Source: Halobacillus sp. A1 (GTDB lineage: Bacteria; Bacillota; Bacilli; Bacillales; Halobacillaceae). Taken from it: 64,000 bases of DNA. The DNA lies in contig NZ_JAIZEN010000011.1 of assembly GCF_024189295.1 (NCBI RefSeq), forward strand, positions 1 through 64,000. Direction: 5' to 3'. A program made the translations under genes and the position numbers. The notes beneath the pieces are model-generated. The model worked only from the letters and a program-made list of their open reading frames with translations. It was not told the DNA's origin and made no database searches. Positions 26,188 through 37,514 of this stretch are shown piece after piece (within the stretch, counting starts at the first letter, position 1; every line of letters starts with the position of its first letter).

Positions 26188-26217
26188 CACGCCTCCCTTT
26201 ATTATAAGGAAGACGTG
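26188..26217 (-). terminator. Terminator after purA
   Basis: On the minus strand CACGTCTTCCTT pairs with AAGGGAGGCGTG (12 bp, three G-U pairs), followed by TTTTTG. Confidence 0.75.
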
Positions 26218-26229
26218 CCATTTTAAAAA

Positions 26230-27540
<1,311 letters not shown>

Positions 27541-27679
27541 TTACTGTTTCATTTATTCCAACGTCAGTTTATCAATTTTAGGAAAGAACGTCAATGTAAA
27601 AACCGAACAATTAATTTTATTCAAGTTATAATGTTCGATTTCAAGATATCAGGATAGGATTTCCACAAAACGCACTAAT

Positions 27680-27736
27680 ACTTACAATAACTTATTTTAC
27701 TTGTATTATTAATTATAATTACTTACAATAACTTAT
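27680..27736 (+). repeat. Two identical 16-bp direct repeats upstream of the DeoR gene
   Basis: ACTTACAATAACTTAT occurs at 27680-27695 and again at 27721-27736, 41 bases apart (about four helical turns). TATAAT at 27714-27719 lies between them. They are good candidates for operators of the DeoR regulator or of its target promoter, but no footprint is known. Confidence 0.6.
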
Positions 27737-27767
27737 ATAAATAGATGAATAAGAGGAGCGGCTTACC

Positions 27768-28532
27768 TTGTATCAACAAGAACGTCTCATTGAAATCATG
27801 AACTACTTACAGCATACCCGCAGAATTTCCGTTGAAAAGATATGTGAGCTTTTCGAGGTGTCTAGAGATACCGCGCGAAGGGATCTCGTCAAGCTTGAAG
27901 AGCAGCAGGCGGTCGTGCGCACACGCGGAGGGGCAATCCTGCCGACGACTCACCACGAATTAAAGGACTACACGAACCGGCTGCGCACCGTTTCTGAAGA
28001 AAAGCTCGCGATCGGGCGCAAAGCGGCTTCCCTTCTGCGCAGTGGCGACAAAGTGATTCTTGATGCATCGACGACGGTGCAGTCTTGCGCCACCCAGCTA
28101 GAGGATTTGGATATTACGGTCGTCACAAATTCAATTAACCTGGCTGATATTTTATCGGATAAAAAGCAGGCTCACATTCATTTATTAGGCGGCCAGCTGA
28201 ATAAGGAGCATCGCTTTTTATATGGAACGTCTGTTACCGACAGGCTTTCAAAATATAACGTCGATCATGCATTTATCGGAGTGGTCGGCATCTCAGAACA
28301 CGGATTGACGATCGCCCATGAAGAGGACGGTATGGTCAAAAGCAAAATGACGGAGCAGGCCAGGCAGGTGACGGTCCTCGCCGACCATACGAAAATTGGA
28401 GTCACCGATTTTTATCAATATGCCGGACTTAAAGATGTTGATTTATTGATCACGGACCGGACGCCGAGCCTGGAGTTCCAACAATTGCTCAAAACTCATG
28501 ACGTAGAGCTGTTAGTAACGGAGGAGGACTAA
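27768..28532 (+). CDS. DeoR-family transcriptional regulator
   Basis: The 254-residue regulator has an N-terminal helix-turn-helix (RISVEKICELFEVSRDTARRDLVKLEEQ, about 20-47) and a sugar-phosphate-binding C-terminal domain with DASTTVQSCA, VVTNSINLAD, LLGGQLN and ADHTKIG. DeoR proteins mostly repress sugar-use operons and respond to phosphosugars. The TTG start follows AGAGGAGCGGCT. The HAD phosphatase gene starts three bases after its stop, so effector and phosphatase are likely linked. Two 16-bp repeats lie just upstream. Confidence 0.93.
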   Translation: MYQQERLIEIMNYLQHTRRISVEKICELFEVSRDTARRDLVKLEEQQAVVRTRGGAILPTTHHELKDYTNRLRTVSEEKLAIGRKAASLLRSGDKVILDASTTVQSCATQLEDLDITVVTNSINLADILSDKKQAHIHLLGGQLNKEHRFLYGTSVTDRLSKYNVDHAFIGVVGISEHGLTIAHEEDGMVKSKMTEQARQVTVLADHTKIGVTDFYQYAGLKDVDLLITDRTPSLEFQQLLKTHDVELLVTEED

Positions 28533-28535
28533 GAT

Positions 28536-29390
28536 ATGAAAATGATTGCGATAGATTTAGATGGGACACTATTAAACCGCGACAGCCGGATCAGCGAAGA
28601 AAATGTACAGGCGATTCAACAGGCCCGGGCTAAAGGAGTGGAGGTCGTTGTAGCTACCGGCCGCGCGGAATTCGACGTGCGTGAAGTATTTTCAAAGACC
28701 GGGCTTAAGACATGGGTGATCGGGGCGAATGGAGCGACGATCCATACCCCTGAGGGAGAGCTTTTCGATTCGGTGCCGATCGCTCACGATGACGCGGCAC
28801 ACATTTTAAAATGGCTCGATCAGAAAAACTTTTATTATGAAGTGTTCAGCGATACTTCGATACTGACTCCGGAAAACGGCCGGGATTTGCTTTACATCGA
28901 GCTCGATCGGATACGAAGCGCTAACCCGGAAGCTGATATTTCTGATCTCGAGCACTCCCTTTTGAAGCAGTTCGGTCAAACAGGGTTCGTGCAGGTGGAA
29001 TCATATGAAGACATATTGCAATCAGGGTCGCCACTTTACAACGTGCTCGCTTTTTCGTTTGAACAGGATAAGCTGCAACAAGGCTGGAAGCAATTCGAGA
29101 ATTACGAGGATTTGACCCTCGTCAGCTCTGCGCTGCACAATTTCGAGCTGGAGCATAAGCACGCTTCCAAAGGCTTAGCTTTAGAGAAGCTGGCTGCTCA
29201 CTTCTCGATTCCGATGAGCGCCACGGCAGCGATCGGGGACAGTCCGAATGATTTATCGATGATGAAAGCGGCCGGTCAAAGCGCAGCTATGGGCAATGCG
29301 CGCGACGTCGTCATCGAAGCGAGTGACTTTGTAAGTAAAACGAATGATGAGCATGGGGTCGCTCATGCGATTGATTTGTGGCTGAAATAG
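28536..29390 (+). CDS. Cof-type HAD-superfamily sugar-phosphatase
   Basis: The 284-residue protein carries the HAD motifs: IDLDGTLL (motif I, nucleophile Asp7), VVATGR (motif II), Lys of motif III near HASKGLALEKLA, and IGDSPNDLSMM (motif IV), with a C2 cap between. Cof-like enzymes remove phosphate from sugar phosphates or FMN. It forms an operon with the DeoR regulator, so a phosphosugar is the likely substrate, but none can be named. Confidence 0.92.
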   Translation: MKMIAIDLDGTLLNRDSRISEENVQAIQQARAKGVEVVVATGRAEFDVREVFSKTGLKTWVIGANGATIHTPEGELFDSVPIAHDDAAHILKWLDQKNFYYEVFSDTSILTPENGRDLLYIELDRIRSANPEADISDLEHSLLKQFGQTGFVQVESYEDILQSGSPLYNVLAFSFEQDKLQQGWKQFENYEDLTLVSSALHNFELEHKHASKGLALEKLAAHFSIPMSATAAIGDSPNDLSMMKAAGQSAAMGNARDVVIEASDFVSKTNDEHGVAHAIDLWLK

Positions 29391-29554
29391 GTTCATCCAC
29401 TTCATCCGGCGTAACTCCTGATTGCGGGGAGGCGTAACGGAAGGTGATGAATATAGATAAAGGCGGTCGTTCCTCTTGCGATGAGAGGGCGGTCGTCTTT
29501 TTTGTGAATGGCTCTATTAAACTTCAGCGTTGAAGTTCATTTATGATAAGAGCG
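29391..29554. other. Intergenic stretch before palindromic repeat D, nothing recognised
   Basis: The gap 29391-30158 holds repeats D and F. Before D there is only a weak T-rich hairpin near 29463-29506 (direct GGCGGTCGT copies, stem CCTCT/AGAGG) that could end the DeoR/HAD transcript. Between the copies (29724-29970) I recognise no gene, tRNA or promoter. Confidence 0.5.
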
Positions 29555-29723
29555 GTTTCCGTTAAGATTAACAGAGGTTAGAGCTCCGGGAAATCACTCC
29601 CTTTCCGTGGGAGCGCGGCGAGCCTCCTCGAGCTAACGCTCTGCGGGGTCTCCCCATGCACTCTTTTCCCACAGGAGTCTCGCAATTTCCCGGAGCTCTT
29701 TACCATATTAGTAGAACGGAAAC
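29555..29723. repeat. Palindromic repeat copy D (subfamily 2)
   Basis: Outer arms GTTTCCGTT (29555-29563) and AACGGAAAC (29715-29723) and inner arms GAGCTCCGGGAAAT (29581-29594) and its perfect complement (29685-29698) enclose the shared core in reverse orientation relative to copy A (CTTTCCGTGGGAG ... CCCACAGGAGTCTCGC). The arm sequences are unrelated to those of subfamily 1. Confidence 0.9.
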
Positions 29724-29970
29724 ACCTATAAAAGGACATTAGAACCTAAGAACAATGAAAAAAGCTGTTCTTTACTCAGACCATTGCTAGCACAAGAAAG
29801 ACACCACCCCCATCCATGATGCAGCTTGCAAGCCCTTCAATAAAAGCAGCTTACCTCCTACATTAATAAACCTAAGCGCGAGAGCTTTGTAGCACGCATG
29901 TAGTCTATGCAATAGTTGCCACCACTGACCAAAAAGAAAACATGCATGTTAGAGGCACATTTATAGGGAG

Positions 29971-30090
29971 GGGCGGCGGGGAATGGTGAAGACTCCTGTG
30001 GGAAGAGAGTGCTGGGTGAGATCCCGCAGGACGGTACGTCCGAGGAAGCTCACCGCGCTCCCACGGAAAGCGAGCCATTCCCCGCCGCCC
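29971..30090. repeat. Palindromic repeat copy F (own subfamily)
   Basis: Inner arms GGGCGGCGGGGAATGG (29971-29986) and the perfect complement CCATTCCCCGCCGCCC (30075-30090) enclose the core. Stem GGTGAG/CTCACC replaces GGCGAG/CTCGCC of copy A, and the apical hairpin is GGACG-GTA-CGTCC instead of GGGCT-GTA-AGCCC, so base pairs change together. No clear outer arms were seen. Confidence 0.85.
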
Positions 30091-30150
30091 TGATCCACTT
30101 ACCATATGTCTCGAAATCACATCAATAAAATAACTTGACGAATAAAAAAA

Positions 30151-30172
30151 TCCCGCCCTTACGCAGGCGGGA
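30151..30172 (-). terminator. Terminator after dnaC
   Basis: TCCCGCC (30151-30157) pairs with GGCGGGA (30166-30172); the minus strand then reads seven T. The stem overlaps the last codons of dnaC. Confidence 0.85.
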
Positions 30173-31520
30173 CATCAGCATCACTATAGCGCCGATCCAA
30201 ATCGACGAACTTGTTGTATTCCTTCACAAACGCAAGCTCGACGTTTCCGACCGGGCCGTTACGCTGTTTGGAAATAATAATTTCAATAATATTCTGGTTC
30301 TCGGATTCCTGGTCATAATAATCATCACGATACAAAAAGCCTACAATGTCGGCATCCTGCTCGATCGACCCCGATTCACGCAAATCCGACATCATCGGTC
30401 GTTTGTCCTGTCTCGATTCTACCCCACGGGAAAGCTGGGATAGGGCAATCAGAGGAACATTCAATTCACGGGCCAGCCCTTTTAAGGAACGCGAGATTTC
30501 AGAAACCTCCTGCTGACGGTTCTCTTTGGAGTTCGCGCTTCCCTGGATCAACTGCAAGTAGTCGATAAGAATCATACCAAGTCCGTGTTCTTGCTTAAGA
30601 CGTCGGCATTTAGAACGAATTTCACTGACTCGGATACCTGGTGTATCATCGATGAAAATGCCGGCATTCGACAGGCTTCCCATTGCCATCGTCAGCTTAT
30701 TCCAGTCCTCGGCTTCCATGCTGCCTGTCCGCAGACGCTGAGCGTCGATGTTGCCTTCTGCGCAAAGCATACGGGAAACGAGCTGATCGGCGCCCATCTC
30801 CAGGCTGAAGATTGCTACGTTTTCATCGGAATTCACCGCTACATTCTGTGCGATGTTCAAAGCGAATGCTGTTTTACCCATCGAAGGTCGCGCCGCGATG
30901 ATAATCAAGTCATTACGCTGGAATCCGGAGGTGATGTGATCGAGATCACGGTAGCCTGTTGGAATTCCATTGACGTTGCCATCACTGTTATGCAGCATTT
31001 CAATGTTGTCATAAACATCGATCAACACGTCTTTAATGTTTTTGAAGGCGCTGGAATCTTTTCGCTGGGAGACTTCTAAAATTTCTTTCTCCGCGGAATT
31101 CAAGACATCTTCAATATTCTCTTCTTCGGCAAAGCCGCTCGTTACGATATTCGTCGCTGTACGGATCAGGCCGCGCAGCGTCGATTTTTCACTTACGATT
31201 TTCGTATAGTACGAAATATTAGCTGCGGTAGGAACGGAGTTTGCAATGTCGCTCAAATAGGAAACGCCGCCTACTTCTTCTAATACTTTGTTATTGGATA
31301 ACGCTGTCGTCACGGTGACTAAATCGATCGGATCGCCTCGATCCGTCAGGTTAAGCATGACTTCAAAGATCCGCTCGTGACTCGCCCGGTAAAAGTCTTC
31401 CGGGAGCAAATATTCAGCTGCTGTCGACATCGCTTCAGGTTCTAAAAAGACAGCACCAAGAACCGCCTGCTCGGCTTCAATATTGTGCGGCGGGGTACGG
31501 TCATTCCATACTTCACTCAC
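30159..31520 (-). CDS. dnaC: Replicative DNA helicase (DnaB type)
   Basis: This 453-residue helicase, named dnaC in B. subtilis, unwinds DNA at the fork. The N-terminal primase-binding domain starts PPHNIEAEQAVLGAVFLEPE; the RecA-like domain has Walker A ARPSMGKTAFAL, the DnaB motifs IFSLEM, IDDTPGI, Walker B LGMILIDYLQLI and RSLKGLARELNVPLIALSQL, with SDLRESGSIEQDAD near the C-terminus. The order gdpP-rplI-dnaC matches B. subtilis and the genes are close, so this is the end of an operon. Confidence 0.97.
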   Translation of the reverse strand: MSEVWNDRTPPHNIEAEQAVLGAVFLEPEAMSTAAEYLLPEDFYRASHERIFEVMLNLTDRGDPIDLVTVTTALSNNKVLEEVGGVSYLSDIANSVPTAANISYYTKIVSEKSTLRGLIRTATNIVTSGFAEEENIEDVLNSAEKEILEVSQRKDSSAFKNIKDVLIDVYDNIEMLHNSDGNVNGIPTGYRDLDHITSGFQRNDLIIIAARPSMGKTAFALNIAQNVAVNSDENVAIFSLEMGADQLVSRMLCAEGNIDAQRLRTGSMEAEDWNKLTMAMGSLSNAGIFIDDTPGIRVSEIRSKCRRLKQEHGLGMILIDYLQLIQGSANSKENRQQEVSEISRSLKGLARELNVPLIALSQLSRGVESRQDKRPMMSDLRESGSIEQDADIVGFLYRDDYYDQESENQNIIEIIISKQRNGPVGNVELAFVKEYNKFVDLDRRYSDADVPPA

Positions 31521-31550
31521 AAGCTGTTTCCTCCTCTAGATGAAGGACAA

Positions 31551-31997
31551 TTACTTCCCTTCAATATGCACGCGAATCGTCCCTGTCACTTCGTTGTGAA
31601 GCTTCACAGGCACATTTGTATAGCCAAGTGTACGGATCGGTTCGTCCAGTTCGATTTTACGTTTATCGATTTTGATATTGTGTGATTTTTTCAGTTCTTC
31701 AGCAATCTGCTTACTTGTGATCGATCCGAATAAGCGGCCGCTGTCTCCTGATTTCGCAACGAGCTTCACTTCCATATCAGCAAGTGTTTCCTTCAGCTGT
31801 TCCGCTTCCTTCTTCACTTCTTCAGCTTTTTGTTCTTCTTTCGCATCTTTAGCCTGCTGGGCTTTCATGTTTCCGCCTGTCGCTTCAACGGCCAGATTAT
31901 TTTTCAATAGGTAGTTGCGGGCGTAACCGTCAGAGACGTTTTTAATTTCTCCTTTTTTACCTTTTCCTTTAACATCTGATGTGAAAATTACTTTCAT
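31551..31997 (-). CDS. rplI: 50S ribosomal protein bL9
   Basis: This 148-residue protein has the N-terminal bL9 domain [31 protein letters not shown], a long central helix rich in Lys/Glu and the C-terminal domain [17 protein letters not shown]. Its ATG overlaps the stop of gdpP (ATGA). It is part of the large-subunit L1-stalk base. Confidence 0.98.
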   Translation of the reverse strand: MKVIFTSDVKGKGKKGEIKNVSDGYARNYLLKNNLAVEATGGNMKAQQAKDAKEEQKAEEVKKEAEQLKETLADMEVKLVAKSGDSGRLFGSITSKQIAEELKKSHNIKIDKRKIELDEPIRTLGYTNVPVKLHNEVTGTIRVHIEGK

Positions 31998-33967
31998 TGT
32001 TCGTCTCCTCCTTCAAAATACTCGTCAATTATATCTTGCAGCAATGCTCTCGCATCTTCAATATTTGTGTCCTCAAGCTGGGTGGCGGCGTTCGTCAGAT
32101 GCCCGCCCCCATTCATACGTTCCATGATGACTTGAACGTTGACATCGCCGAGCGACCGGGCACTGATGCCGATCCGCCCATCTTTCCGTTCGGATATGAC
32201 AAATGAACATACAATTCCAGTCATCGTAAGCAGCGTATCTGCTGCCTGGGCAATGACGACAGGTCCGAAGATTTCCTTAGGATCCCCGGCAGCAATCGCA
32301 ATGCCATCACGGTAAATTTTCGCTTTCTCAATTAAGCGGCTTCGTTTGACGTACACATCCAGATCTTCTTTCATGAATTTTTGGACGAGGACGGTATCGG
32401 CCCCTTTAGATCGAAGGTAAGAAGCCGCATCGAAGGTCCGCGAGCCTGTTCGGAGCGTAAATGCCTTCGTATCGACGATGATCCCTGCCAGCAAGGCGGT
32501 GGACTCAAGCATCGACAGTTTCAGCTTCTTCGGCTGATACTCTAACAGCTCGGTGACGAGTTCAGCCGTCGAAGAGGCGTATGGTTCCATATACACGAGC
32601 GTCGGATCAGAAATGAATTCTTCCGCCCGGCGGTGGTGGTCGATGACGACGACGTGCTCGGTTCTTGTCAGCAGCTTCTCTTCAAGGACGAGAGATGGTT
32701 TATGCGTATCGACCACGACTATGAGCGTTTCATTCGTCACAAGATCAAGCGCGTCTTCACGCGTTATAAAATGGGACCACAGCTCATCATCCTTCTCGAT
32801 TTCTTCGATCATCCGCTGGACCCCTGTATCGATATCTTCCGGATCAAGTACGATGAAAGCTTCCTTCTGGTTCGCCTGAGCGATTTTCAAAATTCCGATG
32901 GAGGCTCCTATCGCATCCATATCCGGAGATTTATGGCCCATGATCAACACACGCTCACTTTCCTGTACGAGCTCCTTCATCGCGTGAGAGATGACTCGGG
33001 CGCGTACACGTGTCCGTTTCTCCATCGGATTGGTTTTACCTCCGTAGAAGCGAACTTTGCCTGTATCGTCTTTGATCGCTACCTGATCACCGCCGCGTCC
33101 TAGCGCCAGATCAAGACTTGACTGCGCCAGTTCACCGAGTTCGGGAAGAGCTACCGGCCCGACTCCGATCCCGTAACTGAGCGTTAGAGGCACGTTTTGA
33201 TCGGTGATCAATTCCCTGACTTCATCAAGGATTTCAAACTTGTTCCGCTCAAGCGTCCGCAATATTTCCTGGTTCATGACCGCCATGAACCGCTCCTGAG
33301 AGGTGCGCTTTAAATAAATCCCGTAATCACTGGCCCATTTATTCAAAATGGATGTCACTTGAGAGTTGATCTGACTTTTAGCCGTATCTTCCATCCCTTG
33401 CGTAATTTCTTCATAGTTGTCGAGGAAAATGACCGAAAGGACGGTTTGTTCATTTTTGTACAGGTTGTGGATCTTCGTCTGATTCGTCCTATCAAAGAAG
33501 TAAAGCAGACGTTCATCCCTTTTCACTAACGTCTGCAATTTATAGTCATCAATCTCGAGCCACGCTTCACCGTGACCCTCCTTGATATTCGAAATCAAAT
33601 CTTCTGACAGTTCGTTCAAAGATTCACCTACAATGGTCCCCTCACTTGTGAACTTGTTCATATAAGGATTGGCCCACTCTATCTTATAATCCTCACTGTA
33701 CAGGACAATTCCGATAGGCATTTCTAATAGCGCCTCTTCTCCCACTTTTTTGACACGATAGGAAAGAGTCGATATATATTCTTCTGTTTCGCTGATCATA
33801 TGCTTCTCGGTTCTAACACTATAGAAGATCGAACCTGCTAGAAGGAGCGTCATCATCAAGCCCAGCATCCATTGATAGTACCAAATGAACCCAAGAAGAA
33901 TAAGAGAAATTGTATAGATGACCCATAGATGTCCGCTCATCGTCGGTTTTTTAAAAAAATTCGGCAT
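31994..33967 (-). CDS. gdpP: Cyclic-di-AMP phosphodiesterase GdpP
   Basis: The 657-residue membrane enzyme hydrolyses c-di-AMP. Two transmembrane segments (about 15-55) are followed by a PAS domain, a degenerate GGDEF domain and a DHH-DHHA1 catalytic unit with [35 protein letters not shown] and the DHHA1 segment [19 protein letters not shown]-like [11 protein letters not shown]. c-di-AMP controls potassium and osmolyte uptake, relevant in a halophile. ATG 33967 follows AGGAG by nine bases; the ATG three codons earlier abuts that site. It overlaps rplI. Confidence 0.97.
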   Translation of the reverse strand: MPNFFKKPTMSGHLWVIYTISLILLGFIWYYQWMLGLMMTLLLAGSIFYSVRTEKHMISETEEYISTLSYRVKKVGEEALLEMPIGIVLYSEDYKIEWANPYMNKFTSEGTIVGESLNELSEDLISNIKEGHGEAWLEIDDYKLQTLVKRDERLLYFFDRTNQTKIHNLYKNEQTVLSVIFLDNYEEITQGMEDTAKSQINSQVTSILNKWASDYGIYLKRTSQERFMAVMNQEILRTLERNKFEILDEVRELITDQNVPLTLSYGIGVGPVALPELGELAQSSLDLALGRGGDQVAIKDDTGKVRFYGGKTNPMEKRTRVRARVISHAMKELVQESERVLIMGHKSPDMDAIGASIGILKIAQANQKEAFIVLDPEDIDTGVQRMIEEIEKDDELWSHFITREDALDLVTNETLIVVVDTHKPSLVLEEKLLTRTEHVVVIDHHRRAEEFISDPTLVYMEPYASSTAELVTELLEYQPKKLKLSMLESTALLAGIIVDTKAFTLRTGSRTFDAASYLRSKGADTVLVQKFMKEDLDVYVKRSRLIEKAKIYRDGIAIAAGDPKEIFGPVVIAQAADTLLTMTGIVCSFVISERKDGRIGISARSLGDVNVQVIMERMNGGGHLTNAATQLEDTNIEDARALLQDIIDEYFEGGDEQ

Positions 33968-34001
33968 GTCATTCATCTCCTGCCATCAAGTACAGCGCAC
34001 T

Positions 34002-34949
34002 TTATTTCTTCGTCTCTAATCGTTTTCTAAGAGAGAACCCTAAATCAATTATACCTAAGATTCGCACAAGATACATTAGAATTGTCGGTAAAAGCAAAGA
34101 ACCTGCAATCGCCAAAATCGGCAGTGCTTTGGATTTCTCTTTTACATGAGTATAGTAAAAGATGAAAGCAAACCCTTGTAACACTAAAAAGGTTCCCGTT
34201 AACGTATAGACGTTAATCGCTGCTAAATACCAAATATTATCACTTTCCGCGAACACGAACGTAAAAATCATCGCAAAAAAGTAATACCATAATACGGAAG
34301 TCGGAAGGTTAAAGTTACGAAAAGGAGTAAAGTAAAACTTCTTCCCCTCCACACGATTGATAATTTTATAGCTGAGCCACTGGCTGATAAACGCAAAGGC
34401 AATTCCCATCATAGCAAGAATGCTTGGGATATAGTCGGGCAGGGCCTGCACTTGTTCTTCAAGGCTGGCTAACTGTTCTTCTGAGGTTTCTCCTCCGCCG
34501 AACGAGCCGAGCAACCCTTCTGTCATCGAAAAGGCTTCCTGCGATGCATTGCGGATCTCTTCCGCCCAGTTCAGCCCCATGAACAGCTGAGTGATCAAAT
34601 AGACGGAAACGATGCCGATGATGAAACCGATGGATCCCTGAGCCCACGTTTCATAAGGGTCGCGCTTCTTATGCATCGCCCCTCCCACAAACAATCCGCC
34701 AATCCCCGCAAGTAATGTGATCGGCAAGGAAAAAACCGTCGCAAATAAAAGGGTGAAAATAAGACTTCCCGTAAATACAAGGATCCCCGACTTCCACCCG
34801 TGCCGGTAACTGTAAAAAATAAATGGAATCGGTAATACAAATAGGAAGAAAGACCCGATAAATCCAGGTGTGAATAGAATTATCAATAACAATAGCAGAT
34901 AAGCCCCTGTCATTAAAGCCCCTTCAGTAATTTTTCTTGTATCATTCAT
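34002..34949 (-). CDS. yybS: YybS, DUF2232 membrane protein
   Basis: The 315-residue protein has eight or so hydrophobic segments (for example GAYLLLLLIILFTPGFIGSF, IGFIIGIVSVYLITQLF, VLWYYFFAMIFTFVFA) and the DUF2232 pattern. It heads the yybS-gdpP-rplI-dnaC operon; in B. subtilis the function is unknown, with a sporulation link suggested. ATG 34949 follows GAGGTG by nine bases; the upstream GTG (34961) overlaps it. Confidence 0.9.
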   Translation of the reverse strand: MNDTRKITEGALMTGAYLLLLLIILFTPGFIGSFFLFVLPIPFIFYSYRHGWKSGILVFTGSLIFTLLFATVFSLPITLLAGIGGLFVGGAMHKKRDPYETWAQGSIGFIIGIVSVYLITQLFMGLNWAEEIRNASQEAFSMTEGLLGSFGGGETSEEQLASLEEQVQALPDYIPSILAMMGIAFAFISQWLSYKIINRVEGKKFYFTPFRNFNLPTSVLWYYFFAMIFTFVFAESDNIWYLAAINVYTLTGTFLVLQGFAFIFYYTHVKEKSKALPILAIAGSLLLPTILMYLVRILGIIDLGFSLRKRLETKK

Positions 34950-35103
34950 AATGTTGTGCACCTCATTTTTCTATGCTAGCTTCCCTATTCTAACATAGGA
35001 AACAACCTATCTTCCTTCCTCAGCTTTTCAAAATTGTGTCCTTTTGTTTATAGGTTGCTAGTTTGGTATGATGGGTTCATCACTTAGAACCTAGGAGGCA
35101 ACC

Positions 35104-35919
35104 ATGCGCACAGATTATCACGTTCATATGGCAGAAACCGGCGATTTATCCGTCGACTATCTACGTACTTATATCGACAAAGCAAAGCAGGAAGGCATTC
35201 AGGAACTAGGAATTTCAGAACACGCTTATTTTTTCCAGGAGACGAAGGATATTCTTTCAAATCCATGGGTGGATAACCGCCGAACGCTGGATTTCAAAAC
35301 GTATCAGAACATGTTTGACGAAGCGAATGAAGCGGGCCTCCCGATTAAAATGGGCATTGAAATGGACTACACCCCGGGGAAAGAAGCAGAAATGAAAGCT
35401 TTTATTGATGCTCACCCGTTCGATTATGTCATCGGATCTGTCCACTGGATCAATGAATGGGGCATCGATTTAGCTATCTATCGTGAGGAATATGAAAACC
35501 GTGATCTTCACGAAGTGTACCGTCAGTACTTTGATCGGATTGTAACGCTCGCTGAATCAGGACTCTTTGATTTCGTCGGTCATATCGACGTCATTAAAGT
35601 TTTCGGCTACAAGCCGGATGACCGTGAATTTCTACGTGAACAGTACGAACGTGCGGCAGACGCTTTAGCCAAAACGGGCACGTGCATTGAGATCAGTACG
35701 GCAGGGCTGAGAAAACCAGTCGGAGAAATGTATCCAGATCCTGAACTATTACGTATTTGTAAGGAAAAAGGCATCGGGATCGTACTTTGTTCCGATGCGC
35801 ATAAGCCTGACCACATCGGCTACGCCTACGATGAAGCGATCGAATTCGCGCGTTCTGTCGGCTATGATGAAGTTCATGTCTTTACGCAGCGAGAAGCGCA
35901 CGTCGAGAAAATCGACTAA
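35104..35919 (+). CDS. PHP-domain phosphatase, histidinol-phosphatase-like
   Basis: This 271-residue PHP protein has metal-ligand motifs RTDYHVHMAE, GISEHAYFFQ, MGIEMDYTPG, GSVHWINEWG, GHIDVIKVFG and VLCSDAHKPDHIG in the usual order. The B. subtilis histidinol phosphatase HisJ belongs to this family, and the length fits, but no his genes are near, so another phosphate monoester is possible. The ATG follows GGAGG by five bases. It is transcribed alone towards a bidirectional terminator. Confidence 0.88.
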   Translation: MRTDYHVHMAETGDLSVDYLRTYIDKAKQEGIQELGISEHAYFFQETKDILSNPWVDNRRTLDFKTYQNMFDEANEAGLPIKMGIEMDYTPGKEAEMKAFIDAHPFDYVIGSVHWINEWGIDLAIYREEYENRDLHEVYRQYFDRIVTLAESGLFDFVGHIDVIKVFGYKPDDREFLREQYERAADALAKTGTCIEISTAGLRKPVGEMYPDPELLRICKEKGIGIVLCSDAHKPDHIGYAYDEAIEFARSVGYDEVHVFTQREAHVEKID

Positions 35920-35936
35920 TCTTCGCTGAAACTTTA

Positions 35937-35976
35937 AAATCCCGCGTCTCCTTTACATATGGAGACGCGGGATTTT
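35937..35976. terminator. Bidirectional terminator between the PHP gene and the AbgT gene
   Basis: AAAATCCCGCGTCTCC (35937-35952) and GGAGACGCGGGATTTT (35961-35976) form a 16-bp perfect stem. Confidence 0.92.
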
Positions 35977-35996
35977 TACATTCGATGCGGGTCATT

Positions 35997-37514
35997 TTAA
36001 TACGTGATCGGTGCTCCTGGGCCTACAGGAATTCCGAACAAAGTCCAAATGGATAATAAAATCAGCCAGCCTACTAAGAAGGCCGCCGCATATGGAATCA
36101 TCATAGCAATCAGTGTCCCTATGCCCAAGTTTTTATTATAACGCTGCGCAAAGGCGATCACGACAGGAAAATAGAGGAGCAATGGTGTGATCATATTCGT
36201 GACCGAATCCCCGATCCGATAAAGCAAGGTCGTATATTCAGGGGAATACCCTAAGTTCATCATAATGGGCACAAATACCGGAGCTAAAATCGTCCATTTA
36301 GCTGAAGAACTGCCAATAAAGAAGTTGATCAGCATCGTCAAACCTAAAAACGTCAGAATTAAACTGATGCCGTCAAACCCTGTACTATTCAAGAAATCCG
36401 CTCCGCGAAAAGCGATCACCGTTCCGAGGTTCGTTTCGCCAAAGTAAGCGATGAACTGTCCTGCGGTAAACGCCAGCGCAATGTATCCTCCCATCGCTGC
36501 CATCGTTTTTCCAAGCAGACGGGTCAAGTCTTTATCATTATTGATTTCATTCACTGCGATTCCATAAATGAGACCGGGAACGAGGAACAAAATAAATATG
36601 ACAAATACGAGTGCATTGAAGAACGGAGATTCAATGTAGGCACCGTCCCCTCTTAATGGGCCAAAGGATAAATAGGCCATAAGAGCGAAAGTGAGAAGGA
36701 AGCCGATTCCCGCAAGACGCATCCCTTTCTTCTCCTGGGAGGTCAACTCTTCAATATCTCCTTCTTCCTCGCCTTCATATTTTCCTAACCGCGGCTCGAC
36801 TATTTTCTCAGTTACCCATGTGCCTATGAACGTAATAAGCAGGACGGAGGCTGCAGCAAAGAAGTAATTCATCGTTACCGTTATGGTATCTGCATACCCT
36901 GCGTCTATCGTACGTGCCGCTTCAGCCGTCAACTCCTGCAAGATCGCATCCGTTGACGTAAGAGCTAAATTGGCTCCAAACCCGCCGGATACACCGGCAA
37001 AAGCTGCGGCCAGTCCAGCTAATGGGTGACGTCCAAGCCCTAGAAAGAGCACCGCTCCTAACGGAGGCAGAACGACGTACCCTGCGTTTACAGCGACACT
37101 GGACATTACCCCTGCAAACACGAGGGCTGCTGTTAGAAGACGATTGGGAAAGGAGAATACGATGCTTTTTAATGAGGCATTGATCAATCCTGTCTGCTCA
37201 GCTAATCCAATCCCAAGCATCGTCACTAGGACAGCCCCTAAAGGTGCAAATCCTATGAAATTATCTACGGCACTCGTAAATATATATTCGAGTCCGCTCT
37301 TACTGAATAGATTCTTGACCTCCACCACTTCATCCGTTGTCGGATTCGTCACGGAGACGCCAGAGAATATTCCCGATAATATAATAATAATGAAAGCTAG
37401 ACATGCGAAAAGTAATAAGGGGGAAGGAAGTTTATTCCCCAACCATTCAATTCCGTCCAACGCCCGAAATAATAAACGTCGAGGCTTAGATACTTTCTCT
37501 GTATGCTGTGCCAT
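35997..37514 (-). CDS. AbgT-family transporter (p-aminobenzoyl-glutamate type)
   Basis: The 505-residue protein has about 11-13 hydrophobic segments. After a cytoplasmic start (MAQHTEKVSKPRR) comes RALDGIEWLGNKLPSPLLLF, typical for AbgT proteins; family motifs include AGVSGGFGANL, GSSSAKWTILAPVFVPIMM and YRIGDSVTNMITPLLLYFP. AbgT/YdaH proteins import p-aminobenzoyl-glutamate or export sulfonamides, driven by ion gradients. ATG 37514 follows AAGGAGTG; the longer frame to 37565 has no ribosome site. The gene is alone, so the substrate is unproven. Confidence 0.93.
   Translation of the reverse strand: MAQHTEKVSKPRRLLFRALDGIEWLGNKLPSPLLLFACLAFIIIILSGIFSGVSVTNPTTDEVVEVKNLFSKSGLEYIFTSAVDNFIGFAPLGAVLVTMLGIGLAEQTGLINASLKSIVFSFPNRLLTAALVFAGVMSSVAVNAGYVVLPPLGAVLFLGLGRHPLAGLAAAFAGVSGGFGANLALTSTDAILQELTAEAARTIDAGYADTITVTMNYFFAAASVLLITFIGTWVTEKIVEPRLGKYEGEEEGDIEELTSQEKKGMRLAGIGFLLTFALMAYLSFGPLRGDGAYIESPFFNALVFVIFILFLVPGLIYGIAVNEINNDKDLTRLLGKTMAAMGGYIALAFTAGQFIAYFGETNLGTVIAFRGADFLNSTGFDGISLILTFLGLTMLINFFIGSSSAKWTILAPVFVPIMMNLGYSPEYTTLLYRIGDSVTNMITPLLLYFPVVIAFAQRYNKNLGIGTLIAMMIPYAAAFLVGWLILLSIWTLFGIPVGPGAPITY

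Noticed and set aside
29581-29594. Noc-binding site in the arms of subfamily 2
   Set aside because: The arm CCGGGAAAT equals nine of 14 bases of the Noc site ATTTCCCGGGAAAT, but the other half is different (GAGCT), so binding is not supported.
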